Of a DNA stretch of 64,000 nt, positions 50,077 to 58,045 are shown piece after piece. The DNA lies in the NCBI RefSeq assembly GCF_014534745.1, contig NZ_JACVVP010000024.1, positions 1 through 64,000 of the forward strand. Direction: 5' to 3'. The stretch comes from Flammeovirga sp. EKP202 (GTDB taxonomy: Bacteria; Bacteroidota; Bacteroidia; Cytophagales; Flammeovirgaceae). The stretch's first letter is position 1. Every line of letters starts with the position of its first letter. The notes beneath the pieces were generated by a model. The model was not told the DNA's origin. It worked only from the letters and a program-made list of their open reading frames with translations, and did not search any database. Both the position numbers and the translations under genes were made by a program.

Positions 50077-50379
50077 TTAGAAACTATTTTCCAAAACGGT
50101 AGAATAGTGTTCAACTTCAGGGAAAGGTTCATAATAATGATGTAAAAGAGCCTTCCATTTTAAATAAACTTCAGACTTTCTAAATCCAATTTCATGTGCC
50201 TCTACGGAGGCCCAGTTCACTAATAATAAGTATTTATTTTTTTGCTCAATACATTTTTTGAGAGTATGCCCTTTGTAGCCCTCAATTGAACTAATATATT
50301 GACCTGCCGTTTCAAAATCAATTTCAAATTGCTGCTCCATTCCTTCTTTAACTTGAAGGTTTGCCATTTCTAAAATCAT
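50077..50379 (-). CDS. Antibiotic biosynthesis monooxygenase (ABM) domain protein
   Basis: A 100-residue single-domain protein with the ferredoxin-like ABM fold: MANLQVKEGMEQQFEIDF at the start, YLLLVNWASVEAHEIGFRKSEVYLKW in the middle, and a closing YEPFPEVEHYSTV. Small ABM proteins include heme oxygenases, quinol oxidases and many of unknown substrate. No heme-ligand His/Asn pair could be assigned. The neighbours give no hint. Confidence 0.85.
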   Translation of the reverse strand: MILEMANLQVKEGMEQQFEIDFETAGQYISSIEGYKGHTLKKCIEQKNKYLLLVNWASVEAHEIGFRKSEVYLKWKALLHHYYEPFPEVEHYSTVLENSF

Positions 50380-50595
50380 AATAAGCGTCGTCTACTCTAA
50401 GCTCTTAAAACCTTTATTTTCTTTGCAACCCATTCCATTGAAAAAGAGTGGATCAGTAAAGATAAGAAAACAATGAAACTGACAATGTAAATACTATAGG
50501 CGTTGCTTCTTTTTGAGGTTGATCACTAATATTTTCCTCATGAAGTTTCTCTAAGCGTTTCTAAATGACAAATGATTTTTTTGTTTACTACGGTT

Positions 50596-51117
50596 CTATA
50601 TAGCATTAATGGAAGAGATGACTTTTGAAGAAGAAGTGATAGCAAAACCATTATTGCCCACATGACCAATACTTACTGTTTCAATAATTGGTAAATCCAA
50701 CAGTTCTTGTTCGGCACCATAATTTACAATAAAATTTGCTCCCGCCCCTCCTTTTTGATTATTGTATTCTACAACAAATTCTCTTGTCTCAAGAGGTCTG
50801 AGTTTATGTTTTTCTTGAACATATATTGATATCAACTCTCCAAAACTATTGTAGTAATTTACTTTATCAACATAAATTGACTCTGTAAGACTCGTATTTC
50901 GGATACTTAAAACAATTGAACAATAGACATTTTTTTCTGCACTTCTAGAATAAAGATTAGAATAGGCCGATACGTATCTTGTTTCTTGAAAATCTAAATC
51001 AGGAACAAAATCATCTGACAAAGAGATTCTATTCACTTCTTTATTAATATTCATTTGTTCTCGCCCTCCACTTTTACAAGAAAAGAGAATAATACTACAA
51101 AGAATGATGATGATCAT
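50596..51117 (-). CDS. DUF3124 family lipoprotein
   Basis: A 173-residue protein from ATG 51115-51117, giving a lipoprotein signal with FSCKSG. The body (YVSAYSNLYS, CSIVLSIRNTSLTESIYV, VDKVNYYNSFGE, LRPLETREFVVEY) fits DUF3124, a beta-sandwich family of unknown role found in bacterial envelopes. A TTG 33 bases upstream, at the edge of MITE copy E, is not used in this reading. Function is unknown. Confidence 0.8.
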   Translation of the reverse strand: MIIIILCSIILFSCKSGGREQMNINKEVNRISLSDDFVPDLDFQETRYVSAYSNLYSRSAEKNVYCSIVLSIRNTSLTESIYVDKVNYYNSFGELISIYVQEKHKLRPLETREFVVEYNNQKGGAGANFIVNYGAEQELLDLPIIETVSIGHVGNNGFAITSSSKVISSINAI

Positions 51118-51140
51118 AGCTCTTAAATTAAGAAGTTTAA

Positions 51141-51269
51141 AATACTCCAATTTTTTCTGATTACTGTCTTTTAAAAACTTTAAATAGAACCACTATTTAT
51201 ACGTTTTTCAGTGTTGTACTCACAAAAAAACGAAGAATTAATTATCATTTACTTTTGGCTTAGTACTTA
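51141..51269 (+). mobile_element. MITE-like element, copy E (left end lost)
   Basis: It matches the interior and right end of copies A and D (AAATAGAACCACTATTTATA, GTTGTACTCACAAAAAA, TTTTGGCTTAGTACTTA). The left inverted end is eroded. It sits directly upstream of the DUF3124 gene, and its right end supplies the tail and stop of a small membrane-protein reading frame. Confidence 0.75.
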
Positions 51270-51327
51270 AATATATGAAGAACCCAACTAATGCTACTGC
51301 ACCGATCAATAATATAAATTTTGCCAT
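51238..51327 (-). CDS. Possible 29-residue membrane miniprotein
   Basis: From ATG 51325-51327 the frame reads MAKFILLIGAVALVGFFIYL and then about nine polar residues. It is a single hydrophobic helix of about 18 residues, with a Lys before it and a short basic tail after it. The last ten codons and the stop lie within MITE copy E, so the native protein may have been longer or ended differently. There is no homology evidence; the helix-like composition is the only support. Confidence 0.35.
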   Translation of the reverse strand: MAKFILLIGAVALVGFFIYLSTKPKVNDN

Positions 51328-51511
51328 AACGTTTTTTATTTAATTTGTTTACGCTTACAAAATTCATCAAATAAGATCTCTTTTATATTGTGTTATCACT
51401 ACGGTTTCAAAAAGTAGAGAATCACATAAACGACATAGGTGTTTCACGTAACGTTACTCTAGTGTATCCATATCATAGTCATCTAACATTATTTTAGAGG
51501 CCATCAGTATC

Positions 51512-51545
51512 AAAAAAAAGTCCGACTCAACATGAATCGGACCTT
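51512..51545 (-). terminator. Terminator-like hairpin with no assigned gene
   Basis: AAGTCCGA (51519-51526) pairs with TCGGACCTT (about 51537-51545). Eight T follow on the minus strand. The nearest minus-strand gene to its right (51755) already has its own terminator at 51686-51722, so this one may end a small transcript from 51546-51690. Confidence 0.6.
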
Positions 51546-51685
51546 TAACTCAACTAAAACTTTACAATTCTTGATGTTATTGTCTTACTACTCTATTTTG
51601 TATTCAACATTGTAAATTTAGCTGTTCAATTCCTTAAAATATTAGGTGAAAAACCAATATTAGTCTATTGGTGAATCACGTAGAC

Positions 51686-51722
51686 AAAAAAGAGGCTAAC
51701 TTCTCAATGAAATTAACCTCTT
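51686..51722 (-). terminator. Terminator of the HGSNAT-like gene
   Basis: AAGAGGCTAA (from 51689) pairs with TTAACCTCTT (to about 51722), with T6 on the minus strand. It lies 33 bases past the stop at 51755. Confidence 0.85.
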
Positions 51723-51754
51723 ATCCGAAGATTAGTATGTTTTGCTATCGATCC

Positions 51755-52858
51755 TTAAACTTTAATCACAATATTTTTTCGATATAAAATTAAGATCGGG
51801 ATCCCAATCAGTGTTACATAGGAGATTGCAAATAATAAACTATTCGCCTCTATTGGAAAAGCATTTATGGAAATCAGTGAAAAAATGTGACCTTTTATTG
51901 TTGTATCGCCTATGGAAATCACTCCTATTAATCTGGCGATCATCTCTGCCAACACATAAGCTGCCATAGGGTTTAAGCCGAAAGCCCTTGGTATTAACAC
52001 ATGATCCCTTCCCTTCTTTTTATAATCAAAAATGTAATAAGACAGGCCTAAAGTGATTGCACCCAAACCTCCAGTATATAGTACATAAGAGGAAGTCCAA
52101 AGACTTTTGTTGATCGGAAAAACAATGCCCCATAACTGACCAATGACCACACCGACAATTCCCCAAACTGTCAACCTTTTTACAACTTCATTTCCTTTAT
52201 ATTTTTTGACAATCTCACCTGAAAACAAACCTAAAATTGCTGTTCCGATGGCTGGTATAGTGGTAAATACTCCTTCGGGATCCCATGTTTTAGTTCCTGA
52301 CCACATATGCCCTTTCAAAAGTAATTGGTCAATATAAGCCGAAAGTACAGCATTTGGATCGTCCAGATTAGGTACTCCAACTCCCGGTACTGGAACGATG
52401 GTCATGACAAGCCAATAGATCACCAAAAGGCAAATCAATGTAGCCAACATTGTTTTCCTGTCTGCATAAAGAAATAAGGCAGAAGTAATGATAAATACCA
52501 CACCGATTCTTTGCAATACGCCAGGAATCCTCATTTCTGCAAAATTGAAAAATGGAAATAATCCTAAAAACAAACCAATCCCTATAAGCTTCGCCCCTCG
52601 CCAAAGTGCCTTACGCATAGCTGTTGGACGTTTAATGGGGTTGTTTTTTACTTTAGACATTGAGAAACTAATGGAAACACCTACTATAAATAAGAAAAAT
52701 GGAAACACTAAATCCGTAGGTGTACAACCATGCCATTGAGCATGTTGGAAAGGAGGGTAAATAGCAGACCAGGTGCCTGGATTATTTACCAAAATCATCA
52801 ATATTACCGTTAAGCCACGAAATATGTCAAGTGATAGTATGCGTTCAGATTTGTTCAT
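51755..52858 (-). CDS. HGSNAT-like membrane acyltransferase (DUF5009 type, NagX-like)
   Basis: A 367-residue membrane protein with about ten hydrophobic helices. The start ERILSLDIFRGLTVILMILVNN and the segment HAQWHGCTPTDLVFPFFLFIVG, which contains the conserved His, are diagnostic of bacterial relatives of heparan-alpha-glucosaminide N-acetyltransferase. Such proteins are thought to acetylate amino sugars at the membrane or to move them; the exact activity is inferred. The gene follows the sodium:solute symporter (start 156 bases after its stop) on the same strand, a pairing seen around amino-sugar or sialic-acid use. A terminator-like hairpin between them argues for at least partly separate transcription. 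Confidence 0.88.
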   Translation of the reverse strand: MNKSERILSLDIFRGLTVILMILVNNPGTWSAIYPPFQHAQWHGCTPTDLVFPFFLFIVGVSISFSMSKVKNNPIKRPTAMRKALWRGAKLIGIGLFLGLFPFFNFAEMRIPGVLQRIGVVFIITSALFLYADRKTMLATLICLLVIYWLVMTIVPVPGVGVPNLDDPNAVLSAYIDQLLLKGHMWSGTKTWDPEGVFTTIPAIGTAILGLFSGEIVKKYKGNEVVKRLTVWGIVGVVIGQLWGIVFPINKSLWTSSYVLYTGGLGAITLGLSYYIFDYKKKGRDHVLIPRAFGLNPMAAYVLAEMIARLIGVISIGDTTIKGHIFSLISINAFPIEANSLLFAISYVTLIGIPILILYRKNIVIKV

Positions 52859-52918
52859 TATTATTCATTTCATTTATTAGAAAGGTAATAGGACAAATGT
52901 AAACCTGCTGTATTTATA

Positions 52919-52962
52919 AAAAGTGCCCTAATACACAATAAATGTAATTTGAGCACTTTTTA
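52919..52962 (-). terminator. Weak terminator after the symporter gene
   Basis: AAAGTGC (52919-52925) pairs with GCACTTT (52952-52958) across a 26-base loop, followed by T-rich sequence on the minus strand. It lies 53 bases past the symporter stop. The large loop makes it doubtful. Confidence 0.4.
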
Positions 52963-53014
52963 TAATCAAGAATTTTAGACTACTAGCACATATTCATATA
53001 CTAACAACCTTTTT

Positions 53015-54472
53015 TCATTTATCAACTGAATCATTTTTCGATGACAAAAGATATAACCCAAAAATTGTAATAGCGGTATTGACCAATAAAATCTCAAAAC
53101 CGAATTGATAACCAAAGAATAATTCTTTGGAATAAGCATTGATTAAATAAGATGCAATGGGAGAAAAAAGGCATAAATAAACCACAAATTTATCCTTGAC
53201 TTTTCGGCCTGTGTATATTCCAAAAACAAACAAGCCTAATAATGGTCCATAGGTATACCCTGCCCATTTGAATACTTTCGAAACTACTGTATCATCATTT
53301 AAAGCTCTAAAACCCACAATGACTAAAAACAATAGCAAAGAAAAGCCTAGATGTACAATTTTCCTTTTTTTATTATTATTCTCATGACTTTTATCCATCG
53401 ATAAAAAGTCAATACAAAAGGCCGTAGTTAGTGCTGTAAGGGCCGAATCTGCACTTGAAAAAGCTGCTGCAGTAATACCCAATAAAAAGACAATCGCCGT
53501 AAATAAACCAAAGTGATTTAAAGCCAACAATGGGTAAAGTTCATCCGATCGTTCAGGGGCTTGAATTCCATGGTAAGCGATGTATTCATACAATAAAACA
53601 CCTAAAGCTAAGAACACAACTGTGGCAATAAAAAATGCTAATGCAAACCAAAGTACGTTTTTCTGTGCCTCTTTTACCGACTTACAGGTAAGGTTTTTCT
53701 GCATGATATTCTGATCCAAACCATTCATTGATATTGTAATAAAAATACCCGCAAAAAACTGTTTCCAAAAGAAATTCCCTGCCTTCCAATCACTCACAAC
53801 TATATCAGACATCTGACTTTCCCAAACAGTGGTTACCATACTTCCTAAATTCATATTTAAAGAATTAGAAATCGTATAAATAGTCCATATCACCGCTAAT
53901 ATTAGAAATGTTGTTTGCAAAGTATCTGTCCAAACAATTGTTTTTATTCCTCCTTTAAAAGTATACAACCAAATCAATAAAATGGTGATCAGTACTGAAA
54001 TCGCAAATGGAATATTAAACTCATCAAAGAAAGCAATTTGAAGGACCATAGCCGCCAAATAGAGTCTAAAAGCTGCCCCTAATGTTTGGGAGACCAAGAA
54101 GAAAAAAGAACCCGTTTTATAACTCACAATACCAAATCTGTCTTTGAGGTATTGATAGATCGATATCATTTTCTTACTGTAGAACAATGGTATCAATAAA
54201 TACGCAATGACTGCATACCCAACCATATTTCCCATCATAAACTGAAGGTAACTCCACCCTGATTTTGCAACCATTCCAGGTACAGAAATAAAAGTCACAC
54301 CTGACAGTGTAGCCCCCACCATACCATAAGCGACCAAGTACCATTTGGAGTTTCTGTTGGCAGTAAAAAACGAATTAGACTGATTTTCACCTTTCTCTGA
54401 AGTGAGAAAAGAGATCAACATCAAAAAGGAGAAATAGAGGAAAATGACAATAAATACAGTTGTTGCAGACAT
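53015..54472 (-). CDS. Sodium:solute symporter (SSS family)
   Basis: A 485-residue transporter with about 13 membrane helices. SSS features include the N-terminal FIVIFLYFSFLMLISF and the loop NRNSKWYLVAYGMVGATLSGVTFISVPGM. WSYLQFMMGNMVGY and the segment AAAFSSADSALTALTTAF, which holds the sodium-site residues, are also present. SSS proteins take up sugars, amino sugars or other organic solutes with Na+. The substrate cannot be read from the sequence; the HGSNAT-like neighbour downstream hints at an amino sugar. Length and topology are normal. Confidence 0.93.
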   Translation of the reverse strand: MSATTVFIVIFLYFSFLMLISFLTSEKGENQSNSFFTANRNSKWYLVAYGMVGATLSGVTFISVPGMVAKSGWSYLQFMMGNMVGYAVIAYLLIPLFYSKKMISIYQYLKDRFGIVSYKTGSFFFLVSQTLGAAFRLYLAAMVLQIAFFDEFNIPFAISVLITILLIWLYTFKGGIKTIVWTDTLQTTFLILAVIWTIYTISNSLNMNLGSMVTTVWESQMSDIVVSDWKAGNFFWKQFFAGIFITISMNGLDQNIMQKNLTCKSVKEAQKNVLWFALAFFIATVVFLALGVLLYEYIAYHGIQAPERSDELYPLLALNHFGLFTAIVFLLGITAAAFSSADSALTALTTAFCIDFLSMDKSHENNNKKRKIVHLGFSLLLFLVIVGFRALNDDTVVSKVFKWAGYTYGPLLGLFVFGIYTGRKVKDKFVVYLCLFSPIASYLINAYSKELFFGYQFGFEILLVNTAITIFGLYLLSSKNDSVDK

Positions 54473-54625
54473 AGTTTAAAAAATCATGTTTTTACGAAAA
54501 ATGAATATAATTTTTATACTTATCTTGTACAACAATTTCAATTAATTATACAACCTAATCCGTTTTTGATCGATTATACTTCACATCAACGGTACATAGA
54601 AAACCAATTTTATAATCATTTTATC

Positions 54626-55330
54626 ATGACAAATAAACTTTTAATACTTCTTCTATCTCTATTCGTCTGCCAATTTAATGCTCAAGCACAAGTCACTCAA
54701 AATACAAACCTTTACGAGTTGGCCGATCCGGATCAGTTGAATGTCTCCCTTCTTTATGGAAATCAAAAAAGTAATTTTAAAGGCTCTCCTTTTTACAATG
54801 AAGGATGGAAAACCGGTACAGTAACCGTCAATGATGGTATTGAGTATAAAGATATTCAGTTACGCTTCAATGTGTATAATGATGAGCTTTGGTACAAGAA
54901 AACGGAAGAAAACATCATCGTTATTAATAGAGTTAACGTTAAGGCATTTAGATGGAAAGATGAAAATGGAATGGCTCATTTTGAGAAATGTTTTATTCAA
55001 AAGAAACCTTATTATATGGAGATAATCTATGCTGATCAACATTTTCAGATTTATAAAATGCTCACTAAAAAATTTATCAAGAAAGATAATACATCTAGCA
55101 ATTCTTATAACTCTGATCAAAAAGATCAGTATGTTTGGGGTAAATCAGCATTATACCATAGAAAAAATGGTAGGCTGTTAGAAATAGGAAGTAAAGACAA
55201 GGAATTTTTCTTGCTATTTGGCCAACAAAAAAGTGCTATTCAAAAGTTTGCGAAATCGAATAAATTAAAAATAAAGAATAAAGAAGATGTAAAGGAAATG
55301 TTCACCCATTACTACACTTTAATTCAATAA
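54626..55330 (+). CDS. Exported protein of unknown function
   Basis: A 234-residue protein from ATG 54626, giving a signal peptide ending NAQAQ; the frame is open from 54566. Body motifs such as KGSPFYNEGWKTGTVTVNDGIEYKDIQLRFNVYNDELWYKK look like a small beta-rich periplasmic or surface protein. The C-terminal RLLEIGSKDKEFFLLFGQQKSAIQKFAKSNKLKIKN is a pattern seen in many Bacteroidota secreted hypotheticals. No family name is certain. It lies 10 bases before the DUF2461 gene and is probably co-transcribed with it. Confidence 0.7.
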   Translation: MTNKLLILLLSLFVCQFNAQAQVTQNTNLYELADPDQLNVSLLYGNQKSNFKGSPFYNEGWKTGTVTVNDGIEYKDIQLRFNVYNDELWYKKTEENIIVINRVNVKAFRWKDENGMAHFEKCFIQKKPYYMEIIYADQHFQIYKMLTKKFIKKDNTSSNSYNSDQKDQYVWGKSALYHRKNGRLLEIGSKDKEFFLLFGQQKSAIQKFAKSNKLKIKNKEDVKEMFTHYYTLIQ

Positions 55331-55340
55331 TCTATTTAAT

Positions 55341-56009
55341 ATGATCACAGAAGAGCTTTTTCAATACCTTAAAGATCTAGGGGAAAACAATAATAGAGAT
55401 TGGTTTAATGAAAATAAACCTACTTATCAGAAACACCTTCAAACCGTTAAATCTTTATTTCAAACGGTACAAGATGAACTGTCACAAACAGATCAAATTG
55501 AAGGACATAAAATATATAGAATCTATAGAGATGTTCGTTTTTCAAAGGATAAATCTCCTTACAAAAAGCACTTCAGCGGTTACTTTTCAAGAGTAAAACC
55601 AATGCTGAGAGGCGGTTATTATTTACATCTTGAGCCAGGTGATAAATCCATTGTCGGTGGTGGTTTTTATGGTCCCAATTCTGATGATTTAAAAAGAATT
55701 CGAGAGGAACTTTCATATGACGCTACCGAATTAAGAGACATCATTGAAGCTCCTTCTTTCAAGGAAATGTTTGGAGAAATGTATGGGGAGGAATTAAAGT
55801 CGGCCCCTAGAGGATTTGATAAAAATGATCCCGCAATTGATTTGATCCGAAAAAAGCAATTTATCTTTTTCAGAACTTTTAAAGATGAAGAAGTAACTGC
55901 CCCTGATTTTTCTGAAAAGATAATGAAAGGTTTCATTGAAATCAGACCGTTCTTTGATTACATGAGCAATGTTTTAACTACTGACTCAAACGGAGAACCT
56001 CTTTTCTAA
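55341..56009 (+). CDS. DUF2461 domain protein (TIGR02453 family)
   Basis: A 222-residue cytosolic protein with the family start LFQYLKDLGENNNRDWFNENKPTY. The middle block YRDVRFSKDKSPYKKHFSGYFSR and GGYYLHLEPGDKSIVGGGFYGP complete the pattern. The role is unknown in all organisms known to me. It follows the exported protein gene closely and ends at a good terminator, with its T-run overlapping the stop region of the convergent AraC gene. Confidence 0.92.
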   Translation: MITEELFQYLKDLGENNNRDWFNENKPTYQKHLQTVKSLFQTVQDELSQTDQIEGHKIYRIYRDVRFSKDKSPYKKHFSGYFSRVKPMLRGGYYLHLEPGDKSIVGGGFYGPNSDDLKRIREELSYDATELRDIIEAPSFKEMFGEMYGEELKSAPRGFDKNDPAIDLIRKKQFIFFRTFKDEEVTAPDFSEKIMKGFIEIRPFFDYMSNVLTTDSNGEPLF

Positions 56010-56058
56010 TGGTTTGTTCTGAAATGGAAGAATGTAGTTCGTCAATACAATAAAGAAG

Positions 56059-56087
56059 AGAGGAGTTGAAAAGGCTCCTCTTTTTTT
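56059..56087 (+). terminator. Terminator of the DUF2461 gene
   Basis: AGAGGAG (56059-56065) pairs with CTCCTCT (56075-56081), followed by seven T. It reaches the stop codon of the convergent regulator gene at 56086. Confidence 0.85.
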
Positions 56088-57021
56088 ATCCGAATTTATA
56101 GACTTTACTAGGCTGAACTCCAAACTTTTCTTTGAACATTCTGCCGAAATGGGTCACACTGATAAAACCTAACCCATAAGTACAATCCGATACATTGTGC
56201 TTCCCCTCTTGCAACCACTGATACGCCAACTGCAATTTGTAATCATTGGCGTATTGTAGGATCGTTACCCCGAATATTTCCTTAAACAATTTTCTCAATT
56301 TGCTATAACCAAAACCTGTCACTTTTTCTAAATCATGAGGCTCACTCTTAGAAGCATAATTTTGCTCAAGATACTTTTTGACTCTAAACGTTTTATCAAG
56401 ATCATTAGAGCTATAATATTTAGGGATGCACTTGTTTTGAACTCTTTCCAACAAAATGCTTACAAAGTCATAAATCAATAAATAAAGGTCGGAGTATTTC
56501 TTAAAAACATCACACGCTTCTCCATCTTCTAAGAGATATTGAAGCTTTGGAAGTATTGACTCATCCATTTTTTTGAATAAAAAATAGCCCTCTTTTACTT
56601 CCGAAAAACTGTTTTTCAATACCTCATTTTCATGTATATTTTTGAATACATGTATAGAAGGAAAAGTAATGACTATTAATTCTAACGTTTTATCTGCATC
56701 AAAATAAAGGTATTCCTCTTCTTGACAATTTGAAAAATAGCTCCAGCTTTCTTCACTATGCTGATACTGTTCCTCGTTGTTAGATGGAGGTAAAAAACGG
56801 AAAGATGATTTTATATATAAAAAAGAGAAAAAGCCATCTGTATTGGACTCCTTAATGAATCGAAGGTCTTTTGTTGGGTTTCCTTTGAGGTGTACTATAT
56901 TAAATGAGTCAATATTTTGATAAACAATGTACGGACTTGTCACCAGAAAGGATTCAGGGAATAAAATATGTTGACTGTCTATATTTTCATAAAATGAAGA
57001 CCTTAGCCTTATTTCTTCCAT
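56086..57021 (-). CDS. AraC family transcriptional regulator
   Basis: A 311-residue regulator. The C-terminal hundred residues hold two helix-turn-helix motifs (HDLEKVTGFGYSKLRKLFKEIFG and the closing GFISVTHFGRMFKEKFGVQPSKVYK). The N-terminal 200 residues look like a PchR-type cupin/sensor part without a recognised ligand motif. No neighbouring gene clearly forms its regulon. A terminator-like hairpin lies just upstream (57074-57109). Confidence 0.9.
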   Translation of the reverse strand: MEEIRLRSSFYENIDSQHILFPESFLVTSPYIVYQNIDSFNIVHLKGNPTKDLRFIKESNTDGFFSFLYIKSSFRFLPPSNNEEQYQHSEESWSYFSNCQEEEYLYFDADKTLELIVITFPSIHVFKNIHENEVLKNSFSEVKEGYFLFKKMDESILPKLQYLLEDGEACDVFKKYSDLYLLIYDFVSILLERVQNKCIPKYYSSNDLDKTFRVKKYLEQNYASKSEPHDLEKVTGFGYSKLRKLFKEIFGVTILQYANDYKLQLAYQWLQEGKHNVSDCTYGLGFISVTHFGRMFKEKFGVQPSKVYKFG

Positions 57022-57073
57022 AATAGGGATGGATACTTTAAAACGGTCAAGTTACAACTGTAAAAGAATAAAG

Positions 57074-57109
57074 AAAAAAAGTAGCAGAATTTTTTACGTT
57101 CTGCTACTT
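57074..57109 (-). terminator. Terminator after the 96-residue protein gene
   Basis: AGTAGCAGAA (57080-57089) pairs with TTCTGCTACT (57099-57108), followed by a run of T on the minus strand. It lies about 120 bases past the stop at 57232 and insulates the AraC gene. Confidence 0.8.
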
Positions 57110-57231
57110 CAAGTTTGTATTTGAAAAGTAAATAGTTTATATCTTTTTTCTTGTGGCAATGAGAATCAGAAAATATATTTAAAAGGGGAGTCAAAAAAAA
57201 CTGATCATATAACTAAAAAAATCTCCCTCCC

Positions 57232-57522
57232 TTAAAATTCTTCTACCAAACGGTGTTCTTCTAAATCGATCATTGCGTTCAATGCCTTCAAATTCGCAAT
57301 ATGAGAAGCTTCAGTTTGATTTTCCTGAAACGTGCATTGCATCTCTCTTACTGCTCTTTGAAGCTTGTCTAGATTGTCTTTTCTTTCTTTGATTCTTTGG
57401 TTCAAAAGCTGATAGTAAGCTTTGTTCACTGCAGGATCAAATTCAACATTTTCATCATTTACTTTTCCTATAGTTCTTTGATTGTCAGAAAAAAATAATT
57501 TAATAGTCTTGATAATACTCAT
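57232..57522 (-). CDS. Small coiled-coil protein of unknown function
   Basis: A 96-residue protein, highly charged, with a helical coiled-coil look from residue 30 on (NKAYYQLLNQRIKERKDNLDKLQRAVREM, then LKALNAMIDLEEHRLVEEF). It has no signal peptide and no known motif. A start ATG and a downstream terminator support it as a real gene. It is bordered by about 520 bases of AT-rich non-coding DNA upstream. Confidence 0.6.
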   Translation of the reverse strand: MSIIKTIKLFFSDNQRTIGKVNDENVEFDPAVNKAYYQLLNQRIKERKDNLDKLQRAVREMQCTFQENQTEASHIANLKALNAMIDLEEHRLVEEF

Positions 57523-57981
57523 AATCTGTAGGTTTGCTCCCTTTAAAGTTCAATAATTATATAAGTAGAATTACTTTGATTTAATTAAGTTATACCTAAT
57601 CATCAGAAATTTATTGTTACGATCCAACTATTTAGCCTAATAACATTGTAAACTCGTCTAAATTTTAACATATAAATCCTAAATATATTCATAAATCCTT
57701 AACATTAACAATTGTTTAAAATCAAGTTTTAGGTTCAATTCACTTCGTATAAAAATAAAAAATCTTAATATTATCCTATTTTAGACTGCAAATAGGATCT
57801 CAAAAAACATTAGTTAACATTGTGTTAACATAATACTATTCCATAATTTCATTATTAGTATTTGTTAGGTGGATCGTCACAATAAAGTCATCTTAACATA
57901 TCAACATGTACTATGTTAAAATACATCATCAATTCTCAACCTTCGGCTTCACATTCAAGTGATGTTGAGGTAAAGCTGAAT
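57523..57981. other. AT-rich intergenic stretch
   Basis: No gene is supported in this stretch. The repeats TTAACATTGTGTTAACA at about 57812-57828 form a short palindrome. A 52-residue reading frame from 57912 runs across the menD terminator and is not believed. Confidence 0.4.
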
Positions 57982-58016
57982 AAAAAAGCCATTCCATGGA
58001 CAAACATGAAATGGCT
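57982..58016 (-). terminator. Terminator of the rsmG-polyprenyl synthase-menD operon
   Basis: AGCCATTCCATG pairs with CATGAAATGGCT (one mismatch), followed by six T on the minus strand. It lies 30 bases past the menD stop. Confidence 0.88.
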
Positions 58017-58045
58017 CTTTGCAAAAGGTTTGAAAGCAGAAATGA

